This document shows positions 1 to 14,900 of a DNA stretch of 64,000 nucleotides, in pieces. The stretch's first letter is position 1, and every line of letters starts with the position of its first letter. Made by a program: the position numbers and the translations under genes. The stretch spans positions 83,792,001-83,856,000 of the forward strand of contig CM077599.1 of NCBI GenBank assembly GCA_039654915.1, in the 5' to 3' direction. Under the pieces are notes generated by a model. The model was not told the DNA's origin. It searched no databases and was given only the letters and a program-made list of their open reading frames with translations. The DNA comes from Aquilaria yunnanensis (lineage: Eukaryota; Streptophyta; Magnoliopsida; Malvales; Thymelaeaceae).

Positions 1-1
1 T

Positions 2-1163
2 CTTCTGCTCCTCTGTACTGCTCTTCCCCTTACCCACCAGGAGCTTCTCAAGCACTTTTGCATATACGAAAGAGGCAACTTCACCGCCAACTCCTACTTC
101 AGCTCCAACCTCGACCGCCTCTACTCCACACTCTCCTCGGCCGGCCCATCCCCCGGAGGCTTCTACAACATCTCCCTTGGAGAAACCCCCAACCAAGTCA
201 ACTCCCTTGTCCTTTGCCGCGGCGATGTCGCTTCCGACACTTGCCTCGGTTGCATCGCCAACGCCACGTCCGAGCTCCGCGGCCGCTGCCCCAGCCAGAA
301 AGAAGCTATCATTTGGTATGACCAGTGTATGTTCCGCTACTCCAACAGCTCCATCTTTCGCTCACTGGAAATCGACCTATTGTTTTACGTGTATAATGAC
401 AAACAAAATGCTACCAGTAAGGACCTTGATAACTTCAACAAGGTGTTGAACGATCTGATGGATGGGCTCCGAATAAAAGCCGCCGGTGGTGGCTCCCTCA
501 GGAAGTTCGCTGCCGGGAGCTCCGCCTTTGGTCCGTTTCAGAGGATTTACGGGCTTGTTCAGTGTACTCCAGATTTGTCAGAGCCGCAATGTAATTCTTG
601 CCTGGTGGGATACATTCAACGAATCCCAACTTGCTGCAGCAGGAGGATTGGAGGGAGGGTGATTGGGCCTAGTTGTAATTTCAGATATGAATATCAAACT
701 CTACCCTTTTACGATCCGAACGCAGAAGCTCTGACGTCTTCACCGTCTCCACCGCCACTGCCCTCAATTGTAGATGCAGCTCCTCCTCCGTCGAACGAGA
801 GAGGTGCGTTCGTTTTGAGCTTGGCCTGTTGTCTTTGTCGAGTCAATGGCTAAACTTTATGTCTTTGTCTTTCTAATTATCGTCTACATGTTGTTACTCT
901 TTCTTCCTTTTTGTATGCTTGGTAACTTGACACGTGCGTTCCAAGTAAATTAAAATATTAAGATATTTTTTAGTCAAATATTTATAATTTTAATTACTTT
1001 TTTCAAAATAAATAATGTCAATAATGATTTTTTTGGTTTAGATATATTTCTCACTAGTTTCATTTTTTTATTTTTTACATAGTTTTTGTTATAATATTTC
1101 ATTATAACTATCCTCATTTGTGTTATCCATAATAGATTACTCATTGCATTTAATTTCCATTTA

Positions 1164-1206
<43 letters not shown>

Positions 1207-4200
1207 GCTACAGGTAATATTGATTGTAAAAAAAATGATAGAATTTTTTTATTTGTGATGGTAAAGTACTTATAAAAATTTATTCCTTGTACATTTAATA
1301 TCTTATCAAAGATGTCAAAATTATTTTCTTAATATAAAATTTAAAATTAATATTATGCAATCAGTTAAGAAAATATCTTAATTTCTTAATTTAATGGACT
1401 TAATGATATTATGTATTTAGAAATTTTATTTATTAAAAGTTAAGTTAGTAAATTTTATCTTAATTTTTATATTTTAGATTCATAAAAGCTAACGATTAAA
1501 CTAAAGATCTTATATTAGTTGACTCAAATAATTAAATGGTTTTACTATTAATGTATGAGCATAACTTTGCGTTTTTAAAGAGACATAAGCTAAGTTTTTA
1601 ATAAATATTTTAAGGTTTTGTGAAAATAGGAAAAAAAAAAAAGATTTATGCTAAGTCCACATATGGAATATTCAATAAAAAATTTAAGCAAAAATATTTT
1701 TTATAGGTATGAAACAAACATGAGTTAGGATGTCAAAATATAGATTTAGTAAGTAAACATTAAGAAAGAGTTCCTTTGCAATTAATGAGAGTTAATGAGA
1801 TTGATTATTGTGGGTTCACGTGTGGGTTATATTAGACCCCTTTGCTTCATAATAAAAGAGCCATTTCTATTGGTTTTTTACAACTTCTACCACTCAAAGC
1901 CTATGACAATTTTGGACAAGATTAGGCCTAAATTGGGTTAGGTAAAACAAGTTCTTACAACCCGTGCATGACCCGACATTAATTTGTCCTTATTAATCGC
2001 AAATGAACTCCCTATACGTTTTTTCAAAGACATGTAATAACTATAAACAACTATACATTACTAAAAAAATTTAATTGACTTATAAATTACACTCACATCA
2101 CTCAAGTTTAAAAACCTAGTTTTATCCATTATAATTAGTCAACCATAGAAAAATAGACTCCATAAAATAGAATAAATTCCTACTACCTAAAAAGGAAAAC
2201 CAATAACTTATAACTTAAGGTTTAGTCACCTTATATATTTATACTTTTATTTTATATATATATACACATACATGAAGTTACAATTTTAGGTTCTAATAAA
2301 AATATTTAAAGTTTAAAAAGTAAATAAATTGATAAACATCATGTTTTTAAGTGCATGTTTAATAGTCATATAAATCAAAGACATAATTATTACAACGTTT
2401 TAAATTTATTGGCATTTTTCAAATTTTTGCCATAAAAATACTTATAGAAAACATAGAAAATAATCACCAATTTTTGTTTTATATTTTAACATTTTTTTCT
2501 TAAAATATTTCCAATGGCCTTTTGTACAATAATAATTTTTTTATTTTTTTAATAATAGATACTTTAGTTATACTTGAATTATATTACTACTCTAAGATGA
2601 ACCACATACATACACTCTCATATAGTATATGTTCATGCATGTTGGAAAAGAACTTGATTAATAAAAATTTTATATTTAAATACATTTTTTTATTATAGAA
2701 CAAACTTACTTATTAAGTTGAAATTTTGATTTTTATGAAATATTTATTGTACTTGAGATAATTATTTGATAACAATATAGAACCAATGACAACATGTTTG
2801 ATGCAAAAAGAAAAAAAATGAGAAAAAATTTAATGGCAATCTAGGAGTTTTAAAAGCAAGATTAAGGGAAAAATTGCATACAACATTTGATTTTGTAATA
2901 TATAATCAAATATGGGTAAGCTTGTAGTAAAAAAATAAAAATAAGTAGCAATTTAAGGGTCCCTTTTAGTATTCTAGTGCTAATATAACTTCAATTAAAT
3001 AGATAATAATAAAATTTGGTTTTATTTAAAAAAAAATTTATAATTTAAGGATCGATAATAAGGTTGTTCAACATTTATGTACCTTCATATTTTTTATATA
3101 TTAAAGAAAGATGCTGTAAAAATTTATATATTTATCCTATTTTTACATTCAACATGTGCTTATTAGCTTTAATAAAAAAAGAATTTTAAAAACTATAATA
3201 AACTAAATTATAAATTGGATGGTTTGGGTCGCAGCATAATTAATGGCAATCTATTTAGTAGAAATGGAATCAATTTAGGTTCTAAACCGAAATACAATCG
3301 AATGCACAATTCCTGTCGATCAAGTTAAATGACTGAATTATACTAGTACAATCAATTATATTGTTGACCATTTCAAATTCCACTTAGGGGAGGTATTTAT
3401 TTATTTTTTAATTTTATTTACCTTTTTTGCACAATTAATGTTATTTGGAAGTTAAATATCAATCTACTAAATAATCACTTGAATATAATTTTTTGAGAAA
3501 GCAATTAACTATTTATGAATTTTTATCCACACCCAGCCTAAGAAAACAAATAAAAAAGTAAAAAATATTTACTTTATTTGAAAAATATTTTTAAAGTACC
3601 TTTAAGGTTTGTTGAATGGTAGAGTTTCAATTGCTATAAAATTTATACAAATAATTTGTGTATATGGAAATAATTTAGTATTTTCTACCAAGAAATTACA
3701 GTCAAATCCTAATGCGTGAATAGAAACGCATATATTCATATACATATATTTGATAGAAACGCATCACTTCATTAATCAAAGCTCAAAATAGTAGACAACC
3801 ACTCTGGAAACGAAGAACCGCAAGACAGTCGGCACAACAGATAAATGCCCTTCTTGGCAATATTGTGAGAAGCCTTATAACCCGATCTCCTAATAAACGA
3901 AAAAGAACATGACTTTAAAAAAACTACCTAATACTCGCGCCTCATCTGCTAATGCCCTGAAGTAAAATGAAAAAGGGGAAATCCTATTATTGAGTTCCAA
4001 CATTAAAATATAAGAACTAGACTCTAAATTAATAGATTTCAAACCAATCGTACTTGTTTTCTTCAATCCCCAAAGGATCGTCAAAGCCTCCAAGTATGTA
4101 ACATCTCGAATAGCATGATGTAGACCAAAAGCAACATTTTTTATATTCAACAATCTTTTCATAGAATTTTCCCTTGAGGATTTTATATTGCACGTGGCCT

Positions 4201-6019
4201 ATGAACTTTTGGCTTTGCAGGCAGTGTTATCGGTGCCATCGTCTTTATTGTGTTTTTCATTGCGATCGTTGCCTTCACTTGCAACCTTCTACATAGGTGT
4301 CGACGGAAGCCAAAGAAGCAGGAAATTAAAGGTGAGCTTTGTTGTTTAAAGGTAAAGATTGTTTAGGAGCAACATGAAGCTACAAAATTTTGCAAGTATA
4401 CACTAAACAGTAACAAAAAAAAAATCATATTTTATTTATAATCATCTTTGATAATGATTTATAAGCATTTTCTCAACTGATCTCGTGCGCTTAATCAATT
4501 TTTTTATTCTATCAAGTTCGTAAAGAAATCGAGAGTGCAGAATCATTGCAATTTGAGTTTAGCATAATAAGAGAAGCAACAAATGACTTTTCTAAAGCTA
4601 ACAAGCTTGGAGAAGGAGGTTTTGGTGTAGTTTACAAGGCAAGTAAACTATTTTGTGGACATGGAACCAGCCATCTTCTAGTATGTATGTCTCATTTTTC
4701 TTTGATGTGCACATTTTTACAGGGTAAGCTTCCTGATGGACAAGAGATTGCCGTAAAAAGGCTATCTAAAAATTCTAATCAAGGACAAAAAGAATTTGAG
4801 AATGAAGTCCTTTTGATGGCAAAGCTTCAACACAGGAACTTGGTTAGACTCCTAGGATTTTCTACACAAGATGAGGAGAGGCTCCTTGTATATGAATTTG
4901 TGCCTCAATCAAGTCTAGACAAGTACCTATTTGGTGTGGTTTGTTTTGTTTTACTTTTTTTGGGCAATATCCATATTCATGTCCTTTATTTGAGACAAAA
5001 ACACATGTTTTAGCATGTGCATCATTTGTACCTACCTATGAATATTTGTAGTTCTGACATGGCTAACTCTCTACATTGCAGATCCAGCTAAAGCTCTACT
5101 TTTGGATTGGGACAAGAGATACAAGATAATAGCTGGGATTGCCAAAGGGACTTTATACCTGCACGAGGACTCTCAATTACGAATCATTCACCGTGATCTA
5201 AAAGCAAGCAACATTCTTCTAGGCACTGAGATGAATCCTAAAATATCAAACTTCGGAATGGCAATGTTGTTCCCTCTGGATATAACTCAAGCTAATGCTA
5301 GTAGGATTGTTGGAACACTGTAAGTATAACATTCAGGCTTTGATATCTATAATTTTTTCCAAGAAGTCTAGAAAAAAATACAATATGCAAACTCTATTCT
5401 TAACTTTTCCAGGGGTTATATGGCACCAGAGTACGTACAGGGTGGCCATGTCTCTGTCAAAATTGATGTTTATAGCTTTGGAGTTTTGGTTCTGGAAATT
5501 ATTAGTGGCCAAAAGATCAGCAACTTTGGCGGTGAAAAGGAAGAGTTTGTTAGCCTTCTTAGCTATGTAAGTGTTATACATGAGCAGTTGTTGCTAGAAC
5601 TCAATTACTAATGGCTTAAACAAATGAAACTGAAATAGATACACACCTTGTCATCATGCAAATTTTGTGGATCTCAGGCATGGGACAACTGGAGGAAAGG
5701 AACGGCTCAAAACTTGGTGGACCCGAATTTGAGAGGAGCTTTAGAAAGTGAAGTGATGAGATGCATACATCTTGCTCTGTTGTGTGTCCAAGAAAATCCT
5801 ACTCACAGACCATCCATGGCAGCGGTTGTGGTTATGCTTAGCAGCTCCTCCATCTCTATGGCAGTGCCGTCAAAACTTGCATTCCTTTCGCACTCTCTCA
5901 TGACATCAAAAATATCATCCTCAGCAAGATATGGTGCATGCATGCCAACATCGGCCCAATTTGAAAATAAAAACATCAGCAACAATGAAACTTCGTTATC
6001 TGAATTAAGTCCGAGGTAA
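2..6019 (+). CDS. CRK-1: cysteine-rich receptor-like kinase, 5' partial, NFG in place of DFG
   Basis: Plasma-membrane receptor kinase family; members act in defence, ROS and cell-death signalling. Seven exons fit: 2-803, 4221-4331, 4517-4638, 4723-4933, 5082-5319, 5413-5566 and 5678-6019; they join in frame to 659 codons plus a TAA stop. Exon 1 begins inside the signal peptide and encodes two DUF26 domains, each with C-X8-C-X2-C ([13 protein letters not shown] and [13 protein letters not shown]). Exon 2 encodes the membrane helix. The kinase has GEGGFG, the AVK lysine and HRDLKASN. The Mg-binding DFG reads NFG (5249-5257), so phosphotransfer is probably impaired. The exon sizes 122, 211 and 238 recur in CRK-2. 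Intron 3 starts with GC. Intron 1 is 3.4 kb, so a chimera of two neighbouring copies is possible. The start codon lies outside the window. Confidence 0.88.
1163..1206. repeat. (TAA)n microsatellite
   Basis: About 14 uninterrupted TAA units inside CRK-1 intron 1. Confidence 0.95.
2050..2490. repeat. Dispersed AT-rich repeat, copy 1
   Basis: The reverse complement of this stretch aligns by eye along most of its length with 19690-20125. Shared blocks include TGATGTTTATCAAT, GTGACTAAACCTTAA and TTGACTAATTATA. It has no coding capacity. It is probably a MITE or old transposon relic; I could not define its ends or a target duplication. Confidence 0.65.
3767..4162 (-). pseudogene. RNase H-like (RVT_3-type) fragment, antisense in CRK-1 intron 1
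   Basis: On the minus strand an open stretch reads [19 protein letters not shown], then [15 protein letters not shown], then after a frameshift near 3890 [10 protein letters not shown] and PEWLSTIL. This order (LWGLK...LGLKS...ARxLG...AHNxAK...WL) is typical of plant RNase H-like domains from LINE-type elements and their domesticated relatives. The frameshift, in-frame stops and lack of a reverse transcriptase show a dead fragment. Confidence 0.6.
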
Positions 6020-7326
6020 AAAGATTCAAGAGTAATTGCTGCAGCTATGTCAAGATATCTCGCATTACACATGCGTAACATGTGTGAGCCATTTTCACAT
6101 GGACTTCTATCTTATCTTTTGTTAAATCACAATCCATGAAATTTAAAAGTGTAAAATGCTTATACATCTTTCCAGTACGATTTTGATTGACAATGGAAAT
6201 TTGGAAGTTGAAAGAGAACATAGAGGTAAATTAGTCCACTTCCGCAATAAATTATTCTCCTGCACAATGTGTCTTCAAGGACTTGATTCCAAACCATGAA
6301 TTATCACTAATCAGTGTCAAAAAGATATTTGATTGACTCCAATGAAGTTATCATATCCAAAGTGTAGTATTAATAATAAGAAAATTTCATGCCAAAACAA
6401 ATTTACAATTTTCATCTATCGAATGTCTTCCATCAATTTCTTTTGGTTGTTCTTGTTCTTTTAATTCTACTCCATCAATTTATTTACTTGAAAAGGAGTA
6501 GCTGAGCCAACATACCTCAATCATGTTTACTTTTCAAATGACACTACTTGGTCAAGAACAAGCTTTGATCAGCTTATTACCACACTTTTTAAATGCCACC
6601 TGAAATGTCGTTGGGTTCTTTTTGGTATATAGCCTACATAATAAAGCACAAATGCCAAATCAATCAAAACGTGGCATAGACTGACACTAATAAAAAAAAT
6701 ACAACAATTGAATAACGTTAAGAATTCTAGATCTCCCAAAAATACAGATGAGACTTCTAAACACATCCCAACAAATACACTCATACATATAAGGCATTTA
6801 AGGCTTTAAAAAGACTCTTTGAAAGATAAATATAAAAATGGTAACGCATATTACAATGCTACTGTTTTTCTCTCTAAAATATTTCTCCTCCAATTCATTT
6901 TTTTGCACACTGTTTAACCAATCTGGTAAGATTTCATCATGAATCTTACTGGATAGTGGCCTCCTTTTTTAAGACTTTCTTATTGTTTCTTTTGTTCATA
7001 GTTTCCTATTATTACCCACCCAAATCAATTCTAATTTTATGTTTATGTTTTTTGGTGTCTATAATAATGGTTACCATATATTTTGTTAGTTTTGTCAAAG
7101 GATTTTTTTAAGTTTCCTGCTCCATATCATCTTTCTTCTTAGTTCCTAACATAGGTCAATTATCTATGTTAGTGTTAGAGATCATTAATACATCTAGTTT
7201 GCTGGCAAATGTTGTTCTATGTTTATGTCATGTTTATATATATATTTTTTTGGTCTCATAGATTGGCCTTTTGTTTTTAGTACTACTAGAGTTACAAAAT
7301 TGGTTTTACAAAACCATTAACGCTTT
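6020..7326. other. Downstream flank of CRK-1
   Basis: No gene seen. The first part (about 6110-6380) resembles the DNA downstream of pseudogene CRK-3 (about 25390-25650): both share CCAGTA-GATTTTGATT, AATAGTCCA-like and CAATCAGTG blocks. The duplication that made these two copies therefore included 3' flanking DNA. The rest is AT-rich with no recognisable element. Confidence 0.6.
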
Positions 7327-8115
7327 TAGTTTATGAATTTGTGCCTCATTCAAGCGTAGACAAGATCATATTTAATTCTGTTTCAAATCTTTATCTATTC
7401 TTGTTTTTTTGTTTGAGACCAGAATACATGTATTAGCATGTGCTTTGTTTCTCACTAGAAAAATTTATAGTTTGGTAATGACTACTTGTTCACAATGCAA
7501 ATCCAACCGAGTTTGCTTATGGAGTTGAACAACAGATGCAACATATAATGGGGATCACCATGAGGATTCTATATATACCTTCATACAGACTATCAGTCAA
7601 GAATAATTCACCATCATTAATGACAACATTCTTTTAGACATAGATGAATCCTAAAATATCATACTGTGGAGTGACAAAGTTGTTTTTTGAGGATAAAACT
7701 CAAGTTAATTCTAGCTAAATTGTTGGAGTACTATAACTATAACATAAAGGTTTTCTAGAATTTTCTGTCAAAAATCCACAAACAGGAGAATACACAAACT
7801 CTATTAACTTTTCTAAAGGTAATATGTCACTAGTTAGGTTTCTGTCAAAACTGAGGTTTATAGCTTTGGAGTTATGGTTTTGGAAATTATTAGTAGTTAA
7901 AAGATTAGCCACTTTGACAGTGAAGGGGAGCAATTTATTCACCTTCTTAGATATGTAAGTGCCATATATAGGCAGTTGCTCCTAGAACTTAAGCAACGAT
8001 GCCTTAAATTTGGACACACAGATGAATCTTAAAATACCATACTTTAGAATGGCAAAGTTATTCCCTGGGAATATAACTCAATCTAATGCTAGTAGATCGT
8101 TGGAACACTGTAAGT
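7327..8115 (+). pseudogene. Degenerate CRK kinase exon fragments
   Basis: 7327-7375 matches the end of CRK exon 4 (GAATTTGTGCCTCATTCAAG in place of the codons for EFVPQSS). 7498-7735 is a decayed exon 5, with the catalytic-loop region changed and TAG and TAA stops. 7815-7955 matches exon 6 (GTTTATAGCTTTGGAGTTA, then GAAATTATTAGTAG). 8018-8115 is a second partial copy of the exon 5 end, with AATGGCAAAGTTATTCCCTG and GGAACACTGTAAG. No open frame survives. The repeated exon 5 end points to more than one duplication. Confidence 0.8.
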
Positions 8116-9086
8116 ATAAAATTCAAGCTTTAAAATCATGTCTAAAATTTGCTATAAAAAAATCCAAAAATAAGAGAATATGAAATTTTCACTTATATCT
8201 TTGATCTAGAGCAGCTATTGATGGTGGAAGCTCGTGTTATTGGACGGTCTGAATTAGAAAATCATGATGGCTGTCCATGCTTCTATGCCTTTCCTTTGCC
8301 AAATGTAGGCAGTATTTTAGAGAACCCCCCTCTTAAGTGAAAAATCCACGAAAAAACTCTATTTTTGGCTCAAATTAACACTCATCAAATAACAATTTCT
8401 TGAAGCTTTTTTCTTTTATCTTTCATTTCCAAACATATCTTTGAGTCCTTGACTTCGTGGAATTGGCCAAAGTTGGACAAACAAAATGCCCCAAGCTTTC
8501 AGTAACTGAAAATGGTACTCATTTCGTCTCATTTTGTTTGCAACATTTTCAAATGTAAAAAGTTTAAGACACTTATTTGTCTTGTAGTGCATTTTCTAAA
8601 AATATCTTTAAAAAGCTTTTGTAGAAATTTGAAGAAGTAAAAAAGTGAGAGTAAAATTGAAAAGATATTTTCACTACTGAAAATGTAGCATCAATTTTGG
8701 GACATTAATAAAAAGAATATGTTACTTCTGCAGTATATGCCCCATTAGATGCTTGTCTCAAATAATGTTGGAGGGTATTTAATTAGTAGGTCCTCCAACC
8801 TCAGCAAGTATCATTACAGGGTTGTGAACTAGAGGATCATTACAGGTCACTGTCGTAGAATTGCTCATACTTGTAGCACAACCCAATTATTGAATTATTC
8901 ACTCTTGTCCTCGCTGATTAATCTTCCATGAGCCTTCCTCACTCATGTCCTTGGCAATTGAGGTCCTCGCTTTCTATGAACCTCCCGACCTACCAAAATG
9001 GGTGAAATTAACTTCCAAGTCCATTCCACTCTTAAAGCAAGTTCACTCGCAAATTGTCTAAACCTTCACATAATTCCAGCTCAAAT
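8116..9086 (+). promoter_or_regulatory. Upstream region of CRK-2
   Basis: Non-coding stretch before the CRK-2 start. The last roughly 240 bp (8850-9086) have a diverged copy at 26470-26586 plus 42111-42345, now split by copia element A. A W-box core TTGACT (8449-8454) is present; WRKY factors regulate many CRKs, but one hexamer proves nothing. I see no clear TATA box. Confidence 0.45.
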
Positions 9087-11568
<2,482 letters not shown>

Positions 11569-11756
11569 CACTCAAAACAATAGAGCAATATTGCAAGTCT
11601 TGGGGAGAAATGATTTCTGTTCTCGATGAGGCCTCACTTGTTTCCCCGTTAGTGTTATTTGTAAATTGAGTTTGTATGGAATAATTTTACCATGGGAAGA
11701 CAAACTCAACTTTACTTCCTATTTTATTGTGTCCCAAGATGTTTTTCATTTTTACC
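11569..11756 (+). other. CRK-2 3' untranslated or flanking DNA up to the copia insertion
   Basis: AT-rich, no ORF. It ends in TTACC, the 5-bp target duplication of the copia element. The sequence from about 11700 continues across the element at 16298. Confidence 0.5.
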
Positions 11757-11956
11757 TGTTAAAGAGATTACGTCTCCTTGTACAACTACACTAAGTTCCA
11801 GCTAGTATAAGATAAGGATTGTATCTATCTAGGATTTGTATTCCACTTGTGATTTATTACCTTGTAAGTTACGTTACCATCACATACAGTAATATATATA
11901 TGAGATACATCTACAAGGTGAGTATCTCAGTTTGGCCGAATCTCTTTGTTCTTTCA
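11757..11956 (+). repeat. 5' LTR of the young copia element
   Basis: 200 bp, starting TGTTAAAG and ending CTTTCA. A TATATATATGAGA stretch near 11890 is a plausible TATA region, which would place the transcript start in the last roughly 40 bp. Confidence 0.95.
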
Positions 11957-11969
11957 TGGTATCAGAGCC
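11957..11969 (+). promoter_or_regulatory. Primer binding site (initiator Met tRNA type)
   Basis: TGGTATCAGAGCC directly abuts the 5' LTR. It is the standard plant copia primer site, complementary to the 3' end of initiator tRNA-Met. Confidence 0.93.
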
Positions 11970-11988
11970 ACTCGACTTAACGTCAAAG

Positions 11989-14900
11989 ATGTCTCACTCA
12001 AGCTCTTCTTCTTCATCCTCCTTCTCTTCAACCTTATCGTCGAGTCTTCCACCTCTCTTACCGACTCCCTTTGTAAATCTTGGCCATCTCCTCAATGTCC
12101 GACTCACTCGTGACAACTACTTGCTTTGGAAGGCGCAGTTCCTTCCCTATCTCAGAGGGCAACGCCTTCTTGGGTATGTTGACAGTACCCAACCTCGGCC
12201 TCCCTTGATGATTGCTGGAGAAGCAGCATCAGAAGGAACCACAGACACAGCAGGCACAACATCTGGTGTCGCCTTGGTCGAGAATCCAGCTTATCTCGCT
12301 TGGTTCCAGCAAGATCAAATGGTGCTAAGCGCACTACTTTCATCTCTCTCTGAAGAGATACTCGGTCATGTAGTATTCATGACATCATCTCGTGAAGTCT
12401 GGGTTGCATTAGAGAACATGTTCTCTTCCCAATCCCATGCTCGCATCATGCAAATCAGGCTTCAACTCTCAACAATGCAAAAGAAAGACCTTTCTGTCGC
12501 AGATTACTACCAGCAAGTCAAACGTCTTGCAGATACTCTTTCCGCCATTGGTAAGCCTCTACAAGAATATGAGGTAGTATCCTATCTTCTTGCTGGACTT
12601 GGCTCCGAATATGATGCACTTGTGACTTCTATTACCACTAGACTTGAACCTGTAAGTCTTAATGATTTGTATGGATATCTTCTGAGTTATGAGTTGCGTC
12701 TGGAACATAATAACTCCATTGTGCAAGCCACAACAGCAAGTACCTCAGTAAATATTGCCACACGTAACAACAGTCCAGGTCGTGGAAGTGGAGGAAGAAA
12801 TCAAAGAGGACGGGGCCGTGGTGGTCGAGGCAGGAACAACCAAAGGATTCCAGGCAATCAAGGAGGACCAAAGGTAACCTGCCAAGTGTGTAAGAAAACT
12901 GGACACTCAGCCATATCTTGCCACCATCGATTTGATCACTCCTATCAAGAAGATTCCAGTCACTTTGCTGCCACAGCCTCAACTCCATCTTATCAAATCG
13001 ATCCGAACTGGTATACAGATTCTGGAGCAAATGATCACATTACAGCAGATCTAAATAATCTCACTCTCAATGAGAAATATACAGGCACGGATCAAGTTCA
13101 GGTTGGAAACGGAGCAGGTCTGTCCATTGATCATATTGGTCACTCTCAAATTTCTACTCCTTCTACCACTTTACATCTTAAAAATGTCTTACATGTGCCT
13201 CGCATAAAAAAGAACTTGATCTCCGTCAGCAAACTCACTCGCGACAATAATGTCTTTCTTGAGTTTCACCCTCATTGTTTCTTTGTTAAGGACCAGGATA
13301 CGAAGAAAAAGCTCCTTCAAGGGCCATGTAAAAATGGCTTGTATCAGGTGCCTGTTGATCCACCACAGTCTTCTTCAGTTTTGGTCGGTGAGAAAGTTAG
13401 TCCAGTTGAGTGGCACAAAAGGCTTGGTCATCCCTCATTCTCCACTGTCTCTAAAGTCATTCATCACAATAAACTTCCATGTGAGAAGCAAACCGTTTCT
13501 ACTATCTGTGATGCTTGTCAAAAGGCGAAAAGTCATCAGTTACCATTTGATCGTTCGTCTTATATCTCAAGGCATCCTTTAGATTTGATATTTTCTGATG
13601 TATGGGGACCAACATCTATTTCTGTTAATGGTTTTAGATATTATGTCAGCTTTATTGACAGTTTTAGTAAGTTTGTGTGGCTATATCCTTTATCTTGCAA
13701 GTCTGACGTTGAAAAGGTTTTCCTTCAATGGCAAGTTCATGTTGAGCGCCTTCTTGACAGGAAAATTAAAAGAGTTCAAACTGATTGGGGAGGGGAGTAT
13801 CAGAAACTTCATCCGTTCTTCTCCTCGATTGGTATTGAACATAGGCTATCATGTCCACATACACATCAGCAAAATGGTACTGTTGAACGCAAACATCGTC
13901 ACATCGTAGAAACTGGTATGTCTCTACTCTCTCAAGCTTCACTGCCACTCAAGTTTTGGGACGATGCCTTCCAAACTGCCTGCTACTTAATCAATCGATT
14001 ACCTAGTCCCACCTTGCAAAACATGTCACCTATGGAACGCCTGTTCAAGGTTAAACCTAACTATACTTTCCTCAAGGTGTTTGGGTGCGCCTGCTGGCCA
14101 TATCTTCGGCCCTATCACTCCACTAAACTTGCTTTTCGTTCTCAGCAGTGTGTGTTTATAGGATACAGCACTAAGCACAAAGGATACAAGTGCCTTTTCC
14201 TACCTACTGGACGTGTATACATCTCACGCAATGTTATTTTCGATGAAACAATATTTCCTTTTTCCCAGCCTCCCAAGTGTGCTCAACCTATCCATCCGCC
14301 AGCTCCACCGCCACCTATTCAACTACCACTTACGGTGCAGCCTCCTCCTGCTCCATCTCCTCCCAACCTTCTACCCAGCCAACCTTCCTCATCAGTCTGT
14401 TCTGAAACTAGTCCTGCAATGAGCTCTCTCTCACTCGAGCCACTTGCCCCGACGGAACACCCTATGAGGACAAGGCTCAAAGACAATATTCGTAAGCCCA
14501 GGAAGTTCACTGATGGCACTGTAGCTTATCATGCTGATATCTCTGATTTTTCTGAACCTACATGCTTCTCCACAGCTATACAATCTGGTCTTTGGCGGAG
14601 TGCCATGAAAACTGAGTATGATGCGTTAATTCGCAATAACACCTGGACCTTAGTTCCTCCTACCAAGAATATGAATATTATTGCGTGTAAGTGGGTCTAC
14701 AAACTCAAGAGACATGCTGATGGTAGTATTGAACGTCACAAAGCTCGTCTTGTGGCAAAAGGATTCAAGCAACAACATGGACTTGATTATACTGAAACTT
14801 TCAGTCCGGTGGTCAAACCAGCTACGATTCGCACTGTGTTATCCATTGCTGTTTCGAAACATTGGGAGATTCGTCAGCTTGATGTGCAAAATGCCTTCTT

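Larger units (their letters stand above)
804..4220. other. CRK-1 intron 1, AT-rich, with repeat insertions
   Basis: The donor is AG|GTGCGT at 804 and the acceptor TTTGCAG ends at 4220. Phase 1 on both sides keeps the frame into the membrane exon. Introns in the other CRK genes here are about 70-150 bp, so this one has been inflated. It holds a TAA microsatellite, a dispersed AT-rich repeat (2050-2490) and an antisense RNase H-like fragment (3767-4162). I see no further coding signal in the rest. Confidence 0.7.

Noticed and set aside
4546..5013. 155-aa ORF read as an independent kinase gene
   Set aside because: It reads through intron 3 of CRK-1; the real product is spliced at 4638/4723 and 4933/5082.
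13250..13582. Alternative-frame ORFs inside the copia polyprotein
   Set aside because: Out-of-frame shadows of the intact Gag-Pol ORF.
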